Positions 1 to 7,866 of a stretch of DNA of 52,345 bases are shown piece by piece. The DNA comes from Victivallis lenta (lineage in GTDB: Bacteria; Verrucomicrobiota; Lentisphaeria; Victivallales; Victivallaceae): positions 1 through 52,345 of the forward strand of contig NZ_VUNS01000036.1 of the NCBI RefSeq assembly GCF_009695545.1, given 5' to 3'. The position numbers were made by a program, and so were the translations under genes. A model generated the notes under the pieces. That model saw nothing but the letters and a program-made list of their open reading frames with translations, was not told the DNA's origin and did not search any database. Each line of letters begins with the position of its first letter. The first letter of the stretch is position 1.

Positions 1-645
1 GAAAATAAATCTGACTATCAGGAAATCGTTCGGATTTCGGACGCTCAAAATTGCAAAAGTGTGCTTATATCACCAGCTTGGCGAACTCCCGGAACCGGAT
101 TTCGCCCACAAATTCTGGTGAAGAGGCTTGTTTTTTATCTCAACAGCGAGTATTTCTGTCCTGTCAATACAAACAGCAGGATATTTCCGGAGCGCTCCGG
201 AAATTCCCTGCTTTCATCCGTGTGTTCCATTGACTCATCATGATGCTCATAGCCGCAGCCTCCCGGCCGGAAGCGAAACGCCTCCTTCCCGGAAAAACCG
301 GACCGGCAGATGCCGGACACACCCTCTTCCACGGCGGGCGGCGCGGCCCTTCAAGGCGGAAGCAACTATGCCCCCCGTCAATTCCCGGAGGCAGGGTCCG
401 ACAAACCGGTACAGCAGCCGCCGAAACGTCACCGACACGGAAACCACAGCCGCACCGCGGGAACAACCGCCGTTCACCGCAATCGCGGCGACTCCTCCGG
501 CATGGACGATCCCGGCCTGCGACACCCGGAACGCGCCGGTACCGGAAGCGGACAAAACCGGCCCGGACGATTCAACCGAATATACCGGCCCGCAGGAGAG
601 AGTCTGCCGTTGTGTCGACAACACCATTGACATCCGATCCCGGGA
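1..645. other. No supported gene
   Basis: GC-rich stretch open in several frames on both strands. None of the translations has a recognisable domain or a convincing ribosome-binding site, and their arginine/proline/serine-rich composition is what out-of-frame reading of GC-rich DNA gives. It lies downstream of the small minus-strand gene at 646-900. The only clear structure is the palindrome at 183-204. Confidence 0.5.
183..204. repeat. 22-bp perfect palindrome
   Basis: Perfectly self-complementary sequence centred between 193 and 194, with core TTCCGGAGCGCTCCGGAA. It could be a dyad for a regulator or a hairpin in a transcript. There is no flanking T-run, so a terminator is unlikely. Confidence 0.6.
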
Positions 646-900
646 TTATTTTTCCTCTGCAGCGGCCGTACCGTTCTTCTGCAGAACACCGGCTTCAACC
701 AGCTTGTCGATCAGCTGCTGCATCGAATGGAAAGCGCTGAGAAATCCCTGCGGCGGCATAATGATGCGAAGATTCGAAGCCGGGATCGGCGCCTTGCCTT
801 CCTGCTCCGGCTGAAGCGTCACGAAATCAAAACGAATCATGCCGCCGGCAAAATGAATCTGCCCGATACCGTCTGCGAAAACCTCTTGTTTCCTGTCCAT
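646..900 (-). CDS. Small conserved-looking protein, unknown function
   Basis: 84 residues starting MDRKQEVFADG. The start is preceded by a GAGAGG-type ribosome-binding site. The body reads as a compact soluble domain: alternating hydrophobic strands (GIGQIHFAGGMIRFDFVTL), then RIIMPPQGFLSAFHSM and an amphipathic helix QQLIDKLVEAGVLQK. The pattern (strands, an R-I/V-x-M turn, then helix) resembles small DUF3467-like proteins, but I do not claim the family. There are no membrane segments and no catalytic motif is visible. It is isolated, with a terminator-like hairpin just upstream at 941-979 that separates it from anything further right. Confidence 0.6.
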   Translation of the reverse strand: MDRKQEVFADGIGQIHFAGGMIRFDFVTLQPEQEGKAPIPASNLRIIMPPQGFLSAFHSMQQLIDKLVEAGVLQKNGTAAAEEK

Positions 901-940
901 TCAGAACGCCTCTCTGTTAGTTGAATTCCCGGTCAAAAAC

Positions 941-979
941 AAAAAAACCGCCCTCCCCGGAAAACAGGGGGAAAGCGGT
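941..979 (-). terminator. Rho-independent terminator candidate (minus strand)
   Basis: On the minus strand ACCGC...GCGGT encloses a second CCCC/GGGG pairing and is followed by a run of seven T. It would stop minus-strand transcription just before the small gene at 646-900. Confidence 0.6.
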
Positions 980-1061
980 CTTTGACAAAATAGAATGAAT
1001 TGCAGAAATAATCTGCAAAAAAGATAGAACGCCCTACATCACAAAGACATATGGCATAAGA

Positions 1062-1190
<129 letters not shown>

Positions 1191-1211
1191 GCCTCACTTC
1201 GTTCGGCGCAA

Positions 1212-1233
1212 GTTCGCTGAATCCTCAGCGAAC
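1212..1233. repeat. Hairpin next to the microsatellite
   Basis: GTTCGCTGA-atcc-TCAGCGAAC is a 9-bp perfect stem with a 4-nt loop. It is preceded by a shorter ACTT/AAGT pairing at about 1196-1212. The microsatellite-hairpin combination looks like a dispersed repeat unit rather than coding sequence. Confidence 0.6.
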
Positions 1234-1724
1234 CTTCGGGAGCCGGAGATATGGAATCGACAGGGTGAGCGGAACCAGCCGCCCCGGAGACATCTCCGTG
1301 CGGCTGAACCGGAAGAAAACGGCACTCTGTGTTTGACCTCATGATCATACTCAAAAAAAGATTCTTATATAAATAATAGTACATTTTTCACGCAGATGCA
1401 AGTCAAATATTGAAATAATCCATATTTTTTGTATTATCAGGTGCCAATTGAAAAAGATTCCGCCGATTTTATACTGAAATAACGATACACCCAACCGTTT
1501 TCTTCCGATTCGGCTGACATTTAAACGACTAACTCCGGCCACGGCACAAGTCTGTTCGAACCGAAGAAATCATGCATGCAGGAATTGCGAAATCATCGCC
1601 CGTTCCTGCCCCCGTTGTTTCTTCAGGTCTCTGCAACCATTTTCGTTTCAGCGGATTTCATCGCTTTTCATTGCATTTCCATGCAATCTCCGGAACGGCC
1701 GCGATACCGCCGGGAGAAAACCGC
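1234..1724. other. Gene-free intergenic region
   Basis: AT-rich between about 1340 and 1480, with no supportable gene. At 1670-1687 ATTGCAT-ttcc-ATGCAAT forms a small hairpin downstream of the AraC gene, which ends at 1725. It lacks a T-run on the minus strand, so it is only a weak terminator candidate. Confidence 0.5.
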
Positions 1725-2555
1725 TTATTTGGCGTAACGGTTGTAGTGCCGCCGGAAATCTCGGGGAGAAACGGCGCATTTCTCCTTGAACAGACGCGAG
1801 AAATAATACTGATCCTGCCAGCCGCACATGGCGGAAATCTCCTTGACGGTGAAAGCGGTGCTGGTCAGAAGACGCTTCGCGGCAAGTATCCTCGCGTCGA
1901 TGAGCTCCGCGTAGGGAGACCTGCCGAAAAACTTCCGGTAGAGGACCGAAAACCGCTCCGGGCTCAGATTCACTTCGGCGGCGAGGGAACCGATGCGGAA
2001 CTCGCGGCGGTACTCCTTCCGCAGGGAATCGCAGATTTTCCGGAACGCCGGGTAATAGTCGCGCTCGCTCGGCGTCATCACGGTCCGGCAGCGCATCTCT
2101 TCCGTATAGGCGCGCCGGACGGTCAGCAGCAGCTGGTGCAGCAGCAGCCGGACCGCGGTATCCGAATACCCGTCGGGATTTTCGAGCTCCGCCCGGATCG
2201 CCGCGATGCCGGATTCGAGCAGATCCGGCCGCCCGGTCGGCAACAGCGTGTCGTAGGGCAGCTTCAGCTCCGCAACGATCGGCGAAACGACCTCGAAAGC
2301 GGCCTTCAGCCAGTCGTTGCGGAACCCCTCGCGGGAACCCGGCACACTGAAATGATACTCCCTGAAGTCGAGACTGTGCAGGATGCAGCATCCCGGCGCG
2401 CCGGTTTCGATGCCGTTCCGGGTCAGAATCCGGACGGGAGTGCGGAAACACATGACAAGGCAGGTTTCGTCGATCGCTCCCGGCGAATCGAACCGGAATC
2501 CCGGCGCATGACCGGTGTCGATGCCGAGCAGGTGCGGTTGAATCAATTGACGCAT
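1725..2555 (-). CDS. AraC family transcriptional regulator
   Basis: 276 residues. The C-terminal ~100 residues carry the double helix-turn-helix of AraC/XylS regulators: RIGSLAAEVNLSPERFSVLYRKFF for the first helix pair, then TVKEISAMCGWQDQYYFSRLFKEK with the family's spacing before the closing SPRDFRR. The N-terminal ~150 residues should be a cupin-like effector-binding domain (for example FDSPGAIDETCLVMCFRT and PGCCILH). It is transcribed away from the oxidoreductase pair starting at 2655, with about 100 bp between the starts, so it probably controls the carbohydrate genes to the right. The start codon at 2555 lacks a strong ribosome-binding site (GGAG lies about 12 nt upstream). Family assignment is secure; the inducer is unknown. 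Confidence 0.93.
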   Translation of the reverse strand: MRQLIQPHLLGIDTGHAPGFRFDSPGAIDETCLVMCFRTPVRILTRNGIETGAPGCCILHSLDFREYHFSVPGSREGFRNDWLKAAFEVVSPIVAELKLPYDTLLPTGRPDLLESGIAAIRAELENPDGYSDTAVRLLLHQLLLTVRRAYTEEMRCRTVMTPSERDYYPAFRKICDSLRKEYRREFRIGSLAAEVNLSPERFSVLYRKFFGRSPYAELIDARILAAKRLLTSTAFTVKEISAMCGWQDQYYFSRLFKEKCAVSPRDFRRHYNRYAK

Positions 2556-2654
2556 ACAACGGTTTTCTCCATCATTATAAATCCTTTCTCCATTCCGTTT
2601 TCACTAAAATAACGCATAATATCAGCAGACGCAAACAAACGGAAAGTGTATCCA

Positions 2655-3707
2655 ATGAAAAAAATCGGAATCTGTTTCATCGGCTGCGGGAATCATGCCA
2701 ACCGCTTTGTCTATCCCGCCCTCTCCGGCCTGCCGGACGCGGCGCTGCTGGCGGTCTGTTCACTCGACCCGGAGGAGGCGGAAACGAACCGCCGCAGACA
2801 CGGCGCGGCACACGCCTACACCGACTACCGGGAAATGATCCGGCGCGAACGGCCGGAGGCGGTGATCGTCGTGGGGCCGCCGCAGCTGCACTTCGAGGCC
2901 GGCGCGTTCTGCATCGAATGCGGAATCCCGTTCTATACGGAAAAGCCGTCCGGCGCCGACGTCCGGCAGGCGCGGGAGCTGGCCGGACGGGCGGAAGCGG
3001 CCGGAGTCTACGGCCAGGTCGGCTTCATGATGCGTCACAGCGCGGTAATCCGCGAAGCCGGGCGGCTCATGGCGGAGCACCGGACCGGCGCGCCGGAGTA
3101 CGGCATCGTGCGTTATTTCACCAGCGGCCCCTACCGCTCCGACGAAATCTACGGAATGCCGGGAACGGACGACCTCTCGTTCCTGCGCAGGTACCTGGCC
3201 GTTCAGGCGGTCCACCCGGTCAACCTCGCGGCGTCGTTCCTCGGGGATATCGCGGAAGTCACCTCCGAAGTCCGGTTTTCCGGCGAAAACATCCTGACGG
3301 AGATCCGGCTGAAGGACGCCGCCGGAAAACGGATGAACGCCCTTCTGCACACCTTCGTCGCGCCGGAATACGGCAACCTGAAATTCGGAACCGAGCTGTT
3401 CTTCGCCGACCGCAGCATGATCTTCACCAACGCCTTCGCCTCGCTCGACTACTACCCGCCCGCGCCGTCGCCGCATGGAAATTCACATCACTGGGAATTC
3501 GCCGCGTTCGGCAACAGCAACATCAAAATGGGCTACGAAACCGAACTGCGCTATTTCCTCGACTGCGTGCGGGGAAACGAGCCGCGCGAAGGCCTCGCCA
3601 CGCTCCGGGACAGCCTGAAAACCATGGAAATCCTGGAAACCGTCGCCAACGAACAGGAGAAACGGGAACATGATTCGCAAAATTCTGACATTCAACGGGC
3701 TGGATAA
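2655..3707 (+). CDS. Gfo/Idh/MocA family oxidoreductase
   Basis: 350 residues. The N-terminal Rossmann fold binds NAD(P): IGICFIGCGNHANRF is the glycine-rich loop. The family EKP signature is present as YTEKPSG near residue 95, the lysine that contacts cofactor and substrate. The following alpha/beta domain (VQAVHPVNLAASFLG) has the His expected for substrate binding. Such enzymes oxidise or reduce sugars, inositols or sugar-derived substrates. The ATG at 2655 is preferred over GTG at 2646 because GGAAAG lies 8 nt upstream. It overlaps the next gene by 38 bp, and the two very likely act in one pathway. The substrate cannot be told from sequence. Confidence 0.92.
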   Translation: MKKIGICFIGCGNHANRFVYPALSGLPDAALLAVCSLDPEEAETNRRRHGAAHAYTDYREMIRRERPEAVIVVGPPQLHFEAGAFCIECGIPFYTEKPSGADVRQARELAGRAEAAGVYGQVGFMMRHSAVIREAGRLMAEHRTGAPEYGIVRYFTSGPYRSDEIYGMPGTDDLSFLRRYLAVQAVHPVNLAASFLGDIAEVTSEVRFSGENILTEIRLKDAAGKRMNALLHTFVAPEYGNLKFGTELFFADRSMIFTNAFASLDYYPPAPSPHGNSHHWEFAAFGNSNIKMGYETELRYFLDCVRGNEPREGLATLRDSLKTMEILETVANEQEKREHDSQNSDIQRAG

Positions 3708-4632
3708 CGTGTCATTCACCACCGAAGAATACGTTCCGCCGGAGGGCGGCTGCGTGCTCTTCACCGACTTCAGCACGGTCAGCCCCGGAACCGAGCTCTT
3801 TTCCATCCGGGAAGGCCGGCCGGTGCAGCCCGGCTACATCCGGACCGGACACACCGCGGACGGACAACACTGTTTCGTCTTCCCGTCGATGGCGGAGAGC
3901 TCGGCCGGACACTGCAATCTGCACGCCCCCGGTCCCGGCTCGCTGCTGCTGCCGCTGCCGGACGGGCTGCCGCCGGAACTCGCCGGTTTCCTGCGGTTCA
4001 TCAACATCGGGCTGCACCCCTTCTGCCGCCGGAAACCTCTGCCGGAACGCGTCGCGGTGATCGGGCTCGGTCCGGTCGGCAACCTCGCCGCCCAGACCTC
4101 GAAGCTTCTCGGATGCGACACGACCGGCGTCGATCCGTCGCCCGGACGACGGAAACTCGCGGCCCGGTGCGGAATCGGCCGCGCCATCCCGCCGGAGGAT
4201 TTCAATACGCGCGAGCGGCAGTTCGATCTGGTCATCGACACGGTCTGCTCTTCCTCCAGTCTGGAAGCCTCCGCGCGAAGCCTGAAGGACGGCGGCGGAT
4301 GCAGCATGGTCGGCATCGTGAAGGACGGCCCGTTCGCGGCCTCGCAGCTCTGCCGCGAAATCTGGAACCGCGACCTGCATTTCGAATCGGGGTGGGAGAT
4401 GAAAAATCCACTCTCCCGGACCGAGCAAAATCTGAAGCGCGGCCTGAACTGGGTCCTCGCGGGCGGCTACACGCTGCGCCCGCTGCTCTCCGGCATCGTG
4501 GAGCCGGAACCGGAGGCGATCCGCGCCGCCTACCGGAATCTGGCGGACCATCCCGGCGACTGCTTCTGTTACGCGATCGACTGGAGACGGCTTTCCGAAC
4601 GTTCCTCTCGCCGCAGAGCAGGATATCAATAA
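3670..4632 (+). CDS. Zinc-less MDR-type (alcohol dehydrogenase-like) oxidoreductase
   Basis: 320 residues of the medium-chain dehydrogenase/reductase fold. The N-terminal GroES-like part includes SPGTELFSIREG. The Rossmann part begins near residue 125 with VAVIGLGPVGNLAAQTSKLLG, whose GxGxxG-type loop binds NAD(P). The acidic residue ending the second strand (GVDPSPGRR) favours NAD, which is an inference. The structural cysteine quartet of zinc alcohol dehydrogenases is absent. It starts inside the upstream Gfo/Idh/MocA gene, so the two are translationally coupled and probably perform successive oxidation/reduction steps on a sugar or cyclitol. Confidence 0.85.
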   Translation: MIRKILTFNGLDNVSFTTEEYVPPEGGCVLFTDFSTVSPGTELFSIREGRPVQPGYIRTGHTADGQHCFVFPSMAESSAGHCNLHAPGPGSLLLPLPDGLPPELAGFLRFINIGLHPFCRRKPLPERVAVIGLGPVGNLAAQTSKLLGCDTTGVDPSPGRRKLAARCGIGRAIPPEDFNTRERQFDLVIDTVCSSSSLEASARSLKDGGGCSMVGIVKDGPFAASQLCREIWNRDLHFESGWEMKNPLSRTEQNLKRGLNWVLAGGYTLRPLLSGIVEPEPEAIRAAYRNLADHPGDCFCYAIDWRRLSERSSRRRAGYQ

Positions 4633-4674
4633 GCATCATCCGGATGAATACGGAAGAATTTTCCGGCCGGCCTA

Positions 4675-4703
4675 TTGCCATCGAGCCAGATTTATCATAT
4701 AAT
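4675..4703 (+). promoter_or_regulatory. Sigma-70-like promoter for the prepilin-like gene
   Basis: TTGCCA (4675-4680), a 17-bp spacer and TATAAT (4698-4703) match the consensus closely. They lie about 115 bp upstream of the start at 4818 in an otherwise GC-rich region. Confidence 0.65.
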
Positions 4704-4817
4704 AAATATTCGGAGAGATGCCACGGATGCACGGCCGGCTTCCGCCCCTCTCTCTCCCGACACGGATATCCATGAAACAACCGGAATTCATTCACTCAAC
4801 CCAAACAGGAGAAAATC

Positions 4818-5522
4818 ATGAACAAACGCCGCTTCACCCTCATCGAACTGCTTGTGGTTATCGCGATCATCGCCATTCTCGCCGGAATCCTTCTGCCGGC
4901 GCTGAACCGGGCCCGCGAACGCGGCAGGTCGATCTCCTGCCTGTCGAACCTGAAGCAGCTCGGACAGGGCTTTGAATTCTACGCCATGACCTACAACGAC
5001 TATTATCCCCGCAGCTACGGCACGATCGGCGGCTACACCGGTACGAATCTCTTCTGGCAGCGTCAGATCTATCCGATGATCTTCTCTTCGCTGAGCGCCG
5101 CCGGCAGCGAACTTCAGGCGTTCGCCAAAACCAGGCTCCACTGCCCCTCCGCCCGGCCCGTCGAAGGCGAGTGGCAGGAGTGGACAGTCATCACCTCCTA
5201 TGCGATGAACGCCTATCTCGGCGGCGTCAACTGGGACAACCACGCATTCCCGGATGACCGCTTCTGCAAGCGGAACAAAATACGAACCCTCTCGCAGGCG
5301 TACCTGCTGGCCGAAGACTCTTCCGGCAACACGGGGAACGCCTACTGCCTGTACTCCTACGACTTCAACCTGCCGCCGAAAGTCCAGACGCGCCACACCA
5401 ACTCCGGCAATTTCCTCTTCGCCGGAGGAAACGCGCGCTCGGTCACAATGGGGGAATTCACCCACTGGGACCAGTGGAACGGGCTTGAGATCGGCCAGGG
5501 CGTTTACCATAACTGTTACTGA
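4818..5522 (+). CDS. Prepilin-like protein, DUF1559/H-X9-DG family
   Basis: 234 residues. The N-terminus has a type IV prepilin-like cleavage/methylation signal: basic KRR, then [19 protein letters not shown] with the conserved Glu at position 5 of the mature protein and a hydrophobic helix. This directs export and processing by a prepilin peptidase. The tail has the family's H-X9-DG position, but it reads [15 protein letters not shown], with Asp replaced by Gly. Planctomycetes and Lentisphaerota encode many such proteins; they are thought to be pseudopilin or surface components, often beside glycosidases. AGGAGAAAATC precedes the ATG. It sits 16 bp upstream of the LamG/GH2 gene, which suggests co-transcription. 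Confidence 0.9.
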   Translation: MNKRRFTLIELLVVIAIIAILAGILLPALNRARERGRSISCLSNLKQLGQGFEFYAMTYNDYYPRSYGTIGGYTGTNLFWQRQIYPMIFSSLSAAGSELQAFAKTRLHCPSARPVEGEWQEWTVITSYAMNAYLGGVNWDNHAFPDDRFCKRNKIRTLSQAYLLAEDSSGNTGNAYCLYSYDFNLPPKVQTRHTNSGNFLFAGGNARSVTMGEFTHWDQWNGLEIGQGVYHNCY

Positions 5523-5538
5523 CCCGGCGGTGATTGCC

Positions 5539-7866
5539 ATGAAATCCGGACTCATCTGTATCCTGCTCGCACTCGGTGCCGTTATTTCCGGCGGCGCGGA
5601 GGAAAACAATCTCAAATTCTACGCCTCGTTCGACCGTTCCGCGGAGCCGGAGCTCGCCCTCGACGGCGCCGGGCTCCGGGAGGCCGGAAAGCTCTCCTTC
5701 GTCGAAGGAAAATACGGGAAAGCGCTTCACTTCAGCCGCAAGGATTCGCCCGGCGACCTGCAGTACAACCTCGGCGGAATTTTCAGCCGGAATGAATGGA
5801 CGGTCGCCATGTGGGTCAGGCCCGATCAGTCCGGGAATGCGAACTACGGCAGCCGGGAACCGGGGCGTTACCTCTTCCGCACCAACCTCGGCTGGGAGTG
5901 CGGCAACCTCTACGCCGGCTTCGACAACTGGGGCAAATTCATCCTGAACCACTTCGACGCGAAAAACCGTTACCGCGGCGTTGCGTTCTCCAGCCTCGGT
6001 TTCGCTTCCGGCGAATGGGTTCACCTCGCTTTCGGCTGCCGGAACGGCAAGCACCGGGTCTTCATCAACGGCAATGAAGCCGCCTGCACGAAAAACGAGG
6101 ATGTCACCGAGCCCGGCCCTCTCCAGACCGTTCTCCGGCTCGGCAGCATGGACTTCCGGGCCGGAGACCAGTTCGAAGGCGCAATCGACGAGTTGAAGCT
6201 CTTCGACAAGTGCCTGACCGCGGAAGAGGTCCGGGAAGCGATGGAATCCACACCCGGCAGGGCCCGGCGCAAAACGCTCGTCTACGATCCGTTCGAAGGC
6301 GAAACCGCGCCGGCGGGGGCGGGCTCCTTCACGGCCTCGGAACTGGTCTTCCCGGCCGGCGGCGGCGTCAAAATCATCCGCCACGGCTATGACCGGCGCG
6401 GCAGCCTCGTGCTGGAGCGGATTCCGGGGCTCGGAGGCCCGGCCGTATCGTTCTCCTGCCGGTTCACGCCGGAATGGAACGGCGCCGACGACCGCGAAAC
6501 GCACGGAATTCTGTATGCCGACGCGCCCGGCCTGCGCTGCGAGCTGGCCAAACGCGGCGAAAAACTCGCATTCACACTCGCCTCCGGCGGGAACAGACAC
6601 GAAATCACGCTTGACGCCGCCCCGCTGAAGAAGGGAATCCCCGCAACGATCGCCGCGGGATTCGATCTCGTTTCCGGGGAACTTTACCTGGCGCTCGACG
6701 GAACCGTCGAACGGAAACGGACAGCGCCCGCCCCCCCGTCCGCCGCCGGGGCCGCAACCGGAAAACTCGGAGTCGGCGACCTCCCGGATACCGACGTTTA
6801 CGCCCGGACGCAGGCGGAAGGAACCATCGCGGAGCTCTTCGCGGTCGACGCATTCGTCCTGCCGGACGAGCTTGCCCGTCTCCACGCGGCCGAACGGGCG
6901 GCATGGGAACGCAAACGGGCCGGAGAAACCCTCGCCCAGCTCCCGGTCCGGCCGGCGGAACTCCCGCTGTGGTCCCTCAACGGCGCGGAAACCGTCTCGA
7001 CGGCGACCCGCAGACGAATGACGCTGAATGCACTGTGGCGCTTCCAGCTGACCGCGCCGGACCGGCCGTTCGATGTCCGGAACTGGGAGTATCTCGCCGT
7101 TCCGGGCCGGTACAGCGGCCAGGGCAACGGACTGGCCGACTGTGAATTCTACCGCCGGAACGCGCAACTCGCCCGGCTGCCCCGCAATGCGGATTACCAC
7201 GGCCGGTCGCCCTACGACTATGTGAGCGGTTATTTCGAGCGCGCCTTCCGCGCTGATCCCGCCTGGCGCGGCAGACAGGTCATCTTCCTGCTCGACGAGC
7301 TCAGCAGAAGCCAGAAGGGGACGCTCTACCTGAACGGCCGGAAGCTGGCCGACCTGCCGGAAGGCGCCTTTTTCGAAATTCCGCTGCCGGCCGAACGGCT
7401 GAAATTCGGAGAGGACAATTTCCTGACCATCCACGCCGTCGACGACGGAGGCTACTGGAACTGGCGCGGAATCAAAGGCGACACCGCGCTTCTCATCAAA
7501 CCGCCGGTCACGGCGGAATATCCGGGAATCGTCACCTCCGTAACCCGGAAAACCATAACCTTCGAACTGACGCTGCGAAACCGCTCCGCCGCCCCGGCGA
7601 CTCTCCGCGCCGAAGCGCGAATCGCGGGCGGGGACGCTCCGGACGCCTTTGTCTCTCCGGACGTCACCCTCGCCCCCGGCGAGGAGAAAACGATCTCATT
7701 CGGCGGCAGATGGGAGAATCCCAGGCTCTGGAGCCCGGACACCCCCCATCTCTACACTGCGCACTTTCAACTGAAAAGCAGCTCCGGCATCCTCATCGAC
7801 GAACCGGAGCCGGTCCGCTCTTCGGCTTCCGCGAATTCGAACTGCGCGGACGCGACTACTACCTGA
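5539..7866 (+). CDS. LamG/GH2-like glycosidase, N-terminal part (frameshifted)
   Basis: The start at 5539 gives a signal peptide (MKSGLICILLALGAVISGG), so the product is exported. Domains in order: a LamG/concanavalin-like domain at roughly residues 25-230 (WTVAMWVRPDQSG; GEWVHLAFGCRNGKHRVFINGNEA, split here by function not sequence), a second LamG-like region to about 460, a GH2 sugar-binding jelly roll (about 490-650) and an Ig-like GH2 linker ending LWSPDTPHLYTAHF. The frame then closes at 7866 with an unrelated tail. The expected continuation, GFREFELRGRDYYLNG, is found in another frame from 7821. The intact gene would span 5539-10928, about 1,795 codons. Either a natural inactivating frameshift or a sequence error explains this. 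Confidence 0.8.
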   Translation: MKSGLICILLALGAVISGGAEENNLKFYASFDRSAEPELALDGAGLREAGKLSFVEGKYGKALHFSRKDSPGDLQYNLGGIFSRNEWTVAMWVRPDQSGNANYGSREPGRYLFRTNLGWECGNLYAGFDNWGKFILNHFDAKNRYRGVAFSSLGFASGEWVHLAFGCRNGKHRVFINGNEAACTKNEDVTEPGPLQTVLRLGSMDFRAGDQFEGAIDELKLFDKCLTAEEVREAMESTPGRARRKTLVYDPFEGETAPAGAGSFTASELVFPAGGGVKIIRHGYDRRGSLVLERIPGLGGPAVSFSCRFTPEWNGADDRETHGILYADAPGLRCELAKRGEKLAFTLASGGNRHEITLDAAPLKKGIPATIAAGFDLVSGELYLALDGTVERKRTAPAPPSAAGAATGKLGVGDLPDTDVYARTQAEGTIAELFAVDAFVLPDELARLHAAERAAWERKRAGETLAQLPVRPAELPLWSLNGAETVSTATRRRMTLNALWRFQLTAPDRPFDVRNWEYLAVPGRYSGQGNGLADCEFYRRNAQLARLPRNADYHGRSPYDYVSGYFERAFRADPAWRGRQVIFLLDELSRSQKGTLYLNGRKLADLPEGAFFEIPLPAERLKFGEDNFLTIHAVDDGGYWNWRGIKGDTALLIKPPVTAEYPGIVTSVTRKTITFELTLRNRSAAPATLRAEARIAGGDAPDAFVSPDVTLAPGEEKTISFGGRWENPRLWSPDTPHLYTAHFQLKSSSGILIDEPEPVRSSASANSNCADATTT

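Noticed and set aside
128-814. 228-codon plus-strand frame
   Set aside because: Composition is that of out-of-frame GC-rich DNA. It overlaps the better supported minus-strand gene at 646-900 and lacks any motif.
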